Shown here: positions 5,157 through 10,154 of the stretch, piece by piece | Position numbering within the stretch: position 1 is the stretch's first letter | Layout of the letters: each line of letters starts with the position of its first letter | NCBI GenBank assembly: GCA_038231495.1 | Contig: JBBRLG010000257.1 | Coordinates: 1 to 10,154 of the forward strand | Origin: JBBRLG01 sp038231495 | GTDB lineage: Bacteria; Planctomycetota; Planctomycetia; Gemmatales; Gemmataceae | Length of the DNA: 10,154 nt | Direction: 5' to 3' | Notes under the pieces: generated by a model | Database searches by the model: none | The model's input: only the letters and a program-made list of their open reading frames with translations | Told to the model about the DNA's origin: nothing | Program-made: the position numbers and the translations under genes

Positions 5157-5780
5157 ACGTCCGTCGAATGGGGCGCGGCGACTGGGCAGGCCGTTTCCCC
5201 CCTGTTGGAACACCAGAAAGAGGTGACGCACGCCAGGTTCAGCCCCGACGGCCGCCGGGTCGTGACGTGCAGCCTGGATGGCACGACCCGCGTCTGGGAC
5301 GCGGCCCCCGGCCCGGAGCCGACGCCAATGCTGCGCCACCAGGGCGCGGTTTATTTCGCCGCCTTCGACGCCGACGGCCGCCGGGTCGTCACCGTCAGCC
5401 GGGACGGGACCGCCCGGGTCTGGGACGGCCTCACCGGCCAGCCCCTGGCGCCGCCCCTGTCGCTCCCGCCTCTGGACGTGGTGGACGCCGCCGCGTTCAT
5501 CCCGGGTGGCTGTCTCGCCGTCAGTCATTCGGCGGACGCCGCGCAGGTCTGGGACGCGGTCACCGGCAAGCCCGTCACTTCGGCGCTGCCGCACAAACTG
5601 GTTGTACACGCGGCCTTTAGTCTTGACAGCCGCCACGTCGCCACCGCCGGCGGCGACAAGACGGCACGGGTGTGGGACCGGGCCACCGGCCAGCTGGTCG
5701 GACAGCCCCTCCAGCACCTTGGCGCAGTGGACCACGTCGCCTTTAGCCCCGACGCTCGCCTAAACGTTAGAATCCCTTGA
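5157..5780 (+). pseudogene. WD40-repeat protein fragment, broken at both ends
   Basis: The reading frame codes for the tail of one beta-propeller blade (VEWGAATGQ) and about four more. Blade-ending WD dipeptides are at 5295, 5421, 5550 and 5673, spaced 41-43 residues as in WD40 repeats (TTRVWDAAPG, TARVWDGLTG, AAQVWDAVTG, TARVWDRATG). A fifth blade starts with FSPDAR and then loses similarity before the TGA at 5778-5780. The frame is open leftward to a TTG at 5016, but that lies inside the hairpin repeat and has no ribosome-binding site, and there is no in-frame ATG or GTG close to the homology. Planctomycetes often carry such propellers fused to Ser/Thr kinases or other signalling domains; none is present here. 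I infer a decayed remnant of a longer gene, probably not translated. Confidence 0.75.
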
Positions 5781-5895
5781 AATTCCACGTCCACTCCCGC
5801 CCCCGCGCTGGCGTCCGCTCCGGCCAACCGCTAGAACAGATTCATACGCCGTCCCGTTGCGTTCCTCCCGGTGTCCGGCCCCCTGCGCGGCGCGC

Positions 5896-5901
5896 AAGGA
5901 G
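5896..5901 (+). promoter_or_regulatory. Ribosome-binding site of the ThuA/heme protein gene
   Basis: AAGGAG sits seven bases before ATG 5909, and a signal peptide starts directly after that ATG. This fixes the start with good confidence. No convincing promoter is seen in the 128 bases between the WD40 fragment and this gene. Confidence 0.8.
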
Positions 5902-5908
5902 TTCTTCG

Positions 5909-8900
5909 ATGACCCGCCTCTCCGTTCTCGCACTCTCCCTGGCGCTATGCGGTCTGCCGTCGACTCGGGCCGAGGAGCCAAAGCCCATCAAAATTCTGTT
6001 CCTGGGCGACGAGGGCCACCACCAACCTGCCGCCCGGTTCAAGCAGTTGCAGCCCGTATTGGAGAAGCGCGGCATCGACCTCACCTACACCGACAAGGTT
6101 GAAGCCCTCAACCCGAAAGTGCTCGCCAACTACGACGGGTTGATGATTTATGCCAACACCACCAAGATCGCGCCGGAGCAGGAGACGGCCCTCATCGAGT
6201 TCGTCGAGGGCGGCAAGGGTTTCATCCCGCTGCATTGCGCGTCGTACTGCTTTTTGAACTCCGAAAAGTATGTGGAACTGGTGGGTGCCCAGTTCAAGAG
6301 CCACAACACCGGCACCTTTCGCACCACCAGCGCCGAGCCGAACCATCCCATCATGAAGGGCTTCAAGGGCTTTGAAAGCTGGGACGAAACCTACGTCCAC
6401 ACCAAGCACAACGAGAAGGGCCGCACCGTCCTGGAATACCGCGACGAGGGCGACAAGAAAGAGCCGTGGACGTGGGTGCGCACTCAGGGCAAGGGCCGCG
6501 TTTTTTACACCGCCTGGGGCCACGACCAACGCACCTGGGGCAACCCCGGCTTCCAGGAGTTGGTCGATCGCGGCGTCCGCTGGGCCGTGGGCAAGGACCC
6601 GGTCGGCGGCCCGGCCTTCGTGCGCAGCGACACGCCGTTCCCGGTCCCCGAAATGACGACCATCTCGAAGGACGTGAAGCCGTTCGAGTATGTGGACGTG
6701 GGCAAGAAAATTCCGAACTACCAGCCGCGCGGCCAGGCCGAGCCGCTGAGCAAGATGCAACTGCCCCTATCGCCTGCCGAGTCGATCGAGCATTTGGTGG
6801 TGCCCAAAGGCTTTCACGCGGAATTGTTCGTGTCGGAGGAAAACCTGGGCGGCAAACCGCTCTGCATGACCTGGGACGAGCGCGGCCGGCTCTGGGTCGC
6901 CGTCACCGTGGACTACCCGAACGACCTGCAACCGGCCGGCAAAGGGCACGACAAAATCATCATCTGCGAAGACACCAAGGGTAGCGGCAAGGCCGACAAG
7001 TTCACGGCCTTTGCCGACAAGCTGAGCATCCCAACCAGCATGTTGTTTTCCCGCGGCGGGTTGATCGTGTACGAGGCCACGCGCACGCTCTTCCTCAAGG
7101 ACACCACGGGCAACGGCCAGGCCGACTTGCGCGAGGTGCTGTTCGGCACCTGGGGCATGGGCGACACGCACGGCGGGCCGAGCAACATGCAGTACGGCCT
7201 TGACAACTGGGTGTGGGGCATGCAGGGATACAACCACTCCCGGCTGGAGCTTGGTGGAGAGACGGTCGAGTTCCGCCAGGGCTTTTATCGCTTCAAGCCG
7301 GACGCCTCGAAAATGGAGTTCATCCGCTCGACCAACAACAACACCTGGGGCCTGGGCATCAGCGAGGAAGGCCTCATCTTCGGCTCGACGGCCAACGGCA
7401 ATCCGAGCATTTACATGCCGATCCCCAACCGCTATTACGAAGCGGTGCGCGGCTGGGCGCCGTCGCTGGTGCTGAGCAGCATGGCCGACTCGAACAAGTT
7501 CCATCCGATCACGGACAAGGTGCGCCAGGTCGATTGGCACGGCGGCTACACGGCGGCGGCGGGCCATGCGCTCTATACTGCCCGCGCCTACCCCAAGGAA
7601 TACTGGAACCGCACCGCCTTCGTGGCCGAGCCGACCGGGCACCTCGTCGGCACCTTCGTGCTCCGGCGCGAGGGCAGCGACTTCCGCTCCAACAACCCCT
7701 GTAACCTCGTCGCCAGCGACGACGAATGGACTGCGCCGATCATGGCGGAGATCGGCCCCGACGGGAACGTATGGGTGATCGACTGGTACGCCTACATCGT
7801 GCAGCACAACCCGACGCCCAACGGCTTCACGACCGGCAAGGGCGCCGCCTACGACACCGAGCTGCGCGACAAGAAGCACGGCCGCATCTACCGCATCGTC
7901 TGCGACACCGCCAAGGACGACGGCAAGACCAAAACGCCTTTCACCCTGGCCGACGCCACGCCGAAGAAGCTGGTCGAGACGCTCAAGAACGACAACCTGT
8001 TCTGGCGACGGCACGCACAGCGGCTGCTCGTCGAGCGCCAAAGGGCGGACGTGTGGCCGGAGTTGCTAAAGCTGGCCCGCGACCCCGGCGTTGACGAGAT
8101 CGGCCTGAACGTCGGCGTCATTCACGCCCTGTGGACGCTGCACGGCCTAAGCGCGTTAGGTAACTGGGACCAGGAAGCGACCGCGGTTGCCGTGGCGGCG
8201 CTGAAACACAAGTCGGCCGGTGTTCGCCGTAATGCCGTGCAGGTGCTGCCGAGCGACGCCAAGTCGGTCGCGGCCATCCTCGACGCCGGTTTGACGCGAG
8301 ACACCGACGCCCAGGTGCGGCTGGCAGCACTGCTTGCACTGGCGGACCTGCCCGCGACCCCGGAAGCGGCCAAAGCCGTCTCGGTGGTGTTACATAGGCC
8401 GGAGAACGCCGACGACCGCTGGATTCCCGACGCTGCGACCGCGGCCGCGGCCAAGAACAGCGAAGGCTTCCTGAAGGCGCTGTCGGCGACCAAGAACCCC
8501 TCGCCGAAGCTGCTGGCGATCACCGGCATCGTCGCCGAGCATTACGCGCGCGGCGGGCCGGTCGATTCGGTGGGCACCGTCATAGCCGGCCTGGCGGACG
8601 CCGACCCGCAACTCGCCGCCGCTGCCGTCCGCGGCCTGACGAAGGGCTGGCCCACCGACAAGCTGCCCAAACTCGACGACCGCGCCGAGTCGGATTTGGA
8701 AAAGGTCGTCAACCGCCTGGCTCCTGAACACCGCGGCGTGCTGATCAAGTTGGCCACGGTCTGGGGCAGCAAGAAGTTCGAGAAATACGCGGCGGAGACG
8801 ACGAAAGCACTGTTAGCGCAGGCTCAGAACGACAAGCTCAAGACCGAGGAACGCCTGGCCGCGGCGCGCGAGCTGGTCGGCTACAAGGTCGCGGACAAGG

Positions 8901-10154
8901 ACGCCGCCGAAATGCTGCTCGACCTGGTGACGGTGAGCACGCCGCCGGAGTTGGCCGTCGGCCTGCTCGACGCGCTGCGTGCCAACGAGGCGAAGGAGAC
9001 GGGCAAGCTGATCCTCGAACGGCTGCCCGGCCTTACGCCGTCGATCCGCGCGGCCGGCCTCAGCGTCCTGCTCAGCCGGCCGGAGTGGATCAAGGCACTG
9101 CTGGACAGCGCCGACAAGGGCACCCTGCAAATCATGGAACTGTCGCTCGACCAGCGGCAGACGTTGGCCCAGCACACGGACCGGGGCATCCGCACCAAGA
9201 CGCTGGAGTTGCTCAAGCGCGGGGGCGCGCTGCCCAACCCCGACCGCGAGAAGGTGCTACAAGAACTGCTGGCGCTCACCAAGGAAACGGGCGACGCCGC
9301 CGCAGGCAAGGTGGTGTTCAAGAACCAGTGTGCGAAGTGCCACATCCACAGCGGCGAGGGCACGCGCGTCGGCCCGGACCTGACCGGCATGGCAGTTCAC
9401 CCCAAGGACCATCTGCTCACCGACATCATCGACCCCAGCCGCAGCGTGGAGGCCAACTTCCGCGCGTACCGCGTGACCATGAAAAAGGGCCAGTCCTACA
9501 CCGGCCTGCTCGCCGCGGAGTCGAAAACGGCAATCGAGATTTACGACGCCGAGGGCAAGAAGCAGACCATCCTGCGGGCCGACATCGACGACCTGCAAGC
9601 CACAACGAAATCGCTAATGCCCGACGGCTTCGAGAAGCAAGTCAGCAAAAAGGAGTTAACGGACCTTTTGGAGTTCTTAACGCAGCGCGGCAAATACCTG
9701 CCGTTGCCGCTGGAGAAGGCCGCCACGGTCGTCAGCACCAAGGGCATGTTCTTCGAGCCGGACGGTCCGGCCGAGCGCCTGGTCTTCGACGACTGGTCGC
9801 CGAAAACGTTCGAGGGCGTGCCCTTCAACCTGATCGACCCGCGCGACGACCGCGTGCCCAACGCCATCCTGCTGTACGGGCCGCAGGGCAAGATACCGCC
9901 GAAGATGCCGAAGTCGGCGACGGTGCCGTGCAACGCCTCGGCCAAGGCGATCCACCTGCTCAGCGGCGTCAGCGGCTGGGGCTTCCCCGGCGGCGAAAAG
10001 GGCAGTGTAAGCCTGATCGTGCGCCTGCACTACGAGGACGGCAAGACGGAGGACCACAAGCTGAAAAACGGCGAACACTTCGCGGACTACATTCGCCGGG
10101 TGGACGTGCCGGATTCGACATTCGCCTTCAAAATGAAGGGCAATCAGCAGCTGC
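5909..10154 (+). CDS. Exported ThuA / PVC-type dehydrogenase / heme-binding fusion protein (3' end outside window)
   Basis: The frame stays open from ATG 5909 to the window end, at least 1415 codons. Residues 1-21 are a signal peptide with probable cleavage after TRA. A ThuA domain follows (about 27-228) with FLGDEGHH at 31-38, PLHC (H109, C110) and WGHDQRTWGNPGF from W203. Residues of about 290-663 match the PVC-type membrane-bound dehydrogenase-like beta-propeller family (PKGFHAELFVSEENLGGKPL, then DTHGGPSNMQYGLDNWVWG, ending HGRIYRI). Helical HEAT-like repeats occupy about 680-1120. A c-type cytochrome domain of the PVC heme-binding family spans about 1129-1265: heme is bound by C1141, C1144 and H1145, with M1237 in SLMPDGF a likely distal ligand. 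The remaining residues begin a C-terminal domain resembling NPCBM-like sugar-binding folds. It is probably an electron-transferring oxidoreductase outside the cytoplasm; the substrate is unknown, and sugars or sugar derivatives are a guess from ThuA relatives. It is transcribed alone within the window. Confidence 0.93.
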   Translation, partial: MTRLSVLALSLALCGLPSTRAEEPKPIKILFLGDEGHHQPAARFKQLQPVLEKRGIDLTYTDKVEALNPKVLANYDGLMIYANTTKIAPEQETALIEFVEGGKGFIPLHCASYCFLNSEKYVELVGAQFKSHNTGTFRTTSAEPNHPIMKGFKGFESWDETYVHTKHNEKGRTVLEYRDEGDKKEPWTWVRTQGKGRVFYTAWGHDQRTWGNPGFQELVDRGVRWAVGKDPVGGPAFVRSDTPFPVPEMTTISKDVKPFEYVDVGKKIPNYQPRGQAEPLSKMQLPLSPAESIEHLVVPKGFHAELFVSEENLGGKPLCMTWDERGRLWVAVTVDYPNDLQPAGKGHDKIIICEDTKGSGKADKFTAFADKLSIPTSMLFSRGGLIVYEATRTLFLKDTTGNGQADLREVLFGTWGMGDTHGGPSNMQYGLDNWVWGMQGYNHSRLELGGETVEFRQGFYRFKPDASKMEFIRSTNNNTWGLGISEEGLIFGSTANGNPSIYMPIPNRYYEAVRGWAPSLVLSSMADSNKFHPITDKVRQVDWHGGYTAAAGHALYTARAYPKEYWNRTAFVAEPTGHLVGTFVLRREGSDFRSNNPCNLVASDDEWTAPIMAEIGPDGNVWVIDWYAYIVQHNPTPNGFTTGKGAAYDTELRDKKHGRIYRIVCDTAKDDGKTKTPFTLADATPKKLVETLKNDNLFWRRHAQRLLVERQRADVWPELLKLARDPGVDEIGLNVGVIHALWTLHGLSALGNWDQEATAVAVAALKHKSAGVRRNAVQVLPSDAKSVAAILDAGLTRDTDAQVRLAALLALADLPATPEAAKAVSVVLHRPENADDRWIPDAATAAAAKNSEGFLKALSATKNPSPKLLAITGIVAEHYARGGPVDSVGTVIAGLADADPQLAAAAVRGLTKGWPTDKLPKLDDRAESDLEKVVNRLAPEHRGVLIKLATVWGSKKFEKYAAETTKALLAQAQNDKLKTEERLAAARELVGYKVADKDAAEMLLDLVTVSTPPELAVGLLDALRANEAKETGKLILERLPGLTPSIRAAGLSVLLSRPEWIKALLDSADKGTLQIMELSLDQRQTLAQHTDRGIRTKTLELLKRGGALPNPDREKVLQELLALTKETGDAAAGKVVFKNQCAKCHIHSGEGTRVGPDLTGMAVHPKDHLLTDIIDPSRSVEANFRAYRVTMKKGQSYTGLLAAESKTAIEIYDAEGKKQTILRADIDDLQATTKSLMPDGFEKQVSKKELTDLLEFLTQRGKYLPLPLEKAATVVSTKGMFFEPDGPAERLVFDDWSPKTFEGVPFNLIDPRDDRVPNAILLYGPQGKIPPKMPKSATVPCNASAKAIHLLSGVSGWGFPGGEKGSVSLIVRLHYEDGKTEDHKLKNGEHFADYIRRVDVPDSTFAFKMKGNQQL

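Noticed and set aside
6767..8041. 424-codon minus-strand ORF
   Set aside because: It is antisense to the conserved dehydrogenase-like propeller and is explained by high third-position GC of the real gene.

Overview
The window looks like chromosomal DNA of a high-GC planctomycete, most likely of the Gemmataceae/Gemmatales type. The evidence is the gene content: a very large PVC-type (Planctomycetes-Verrucomicrobia-Chlamydiae) heme-binding protein with a ThuA domain, a planctomycete-style sigma factor with an unusual N-terminus, a small ECF sigma factor and a WD40-repeat remnant. The intergenic gaps are also crowded with long palindromic repeats. The assignment rests on family recognition, not on a database search.

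Layout, left to right. A 20-bp-stem hairpin (1-54) opens the window. An unexplained, less GC-rich stretch follows to about 893; it holds at best one doubtful 77-codon ORF. Next is a 553-residue sigma-70 family protein on + (894-2555). It carries three HTH-like segments before sigma regions 1.2 and 2, has almost no room for region 3, and ends in region 4. The convergent gap to the next gene (2556-2917) is nearly all foldable: a 17-bp hairpin, a ~98-bp imperfect palindrome and a 140-bp element with 40-bp perfect arms. A 202-residue ECF sigma factor lies on - (2918-3526) with a plausible promoter. Beyond it are an 8-bp tandem repeat (3631-3695) and a second copy of the ~99-bp palindrome (3736-3834). 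ribF on + (3876-4805) encodes the riboflavin kinase/FAD synthetase. Downstream come a 122-bp MITE-like element with ~40-bp terminal inverted repeats and an apparent 8-bp target duplication (4843-4980), a 34-bp-stem hairpin (4984-5072), and a WD40 fragment broken at both ends (about 5157-5780). From 5909 to the window end runs one open gene of at least 1415 codons: signal peptide, ThuA domain, PVC-type dehydrogenase-like beta-propeller, HEAT-like helices, a CxxCH cytochrome domain and the start of a C-terminal domain. It is exported and probably acts in extracytoplasmic carbohydrate or alcohol oxidation, but its substrate is unknown.

The genes do not form an operon. Two are regulators (the large sigma factor and the ECF sigma factor, convergent), one is flavin cofactor synthesis, and one is an exported redox protein. 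The most notable feature is the non-coding layer: structurally distinct palindromes occupy most gaps. Two of them share the same ends (TATACTCAACGCGG) but carry different central hairpins, with the differences matched on both arms. No CRISPR array, tRNA, rRNA or complete transposase gene is visible.
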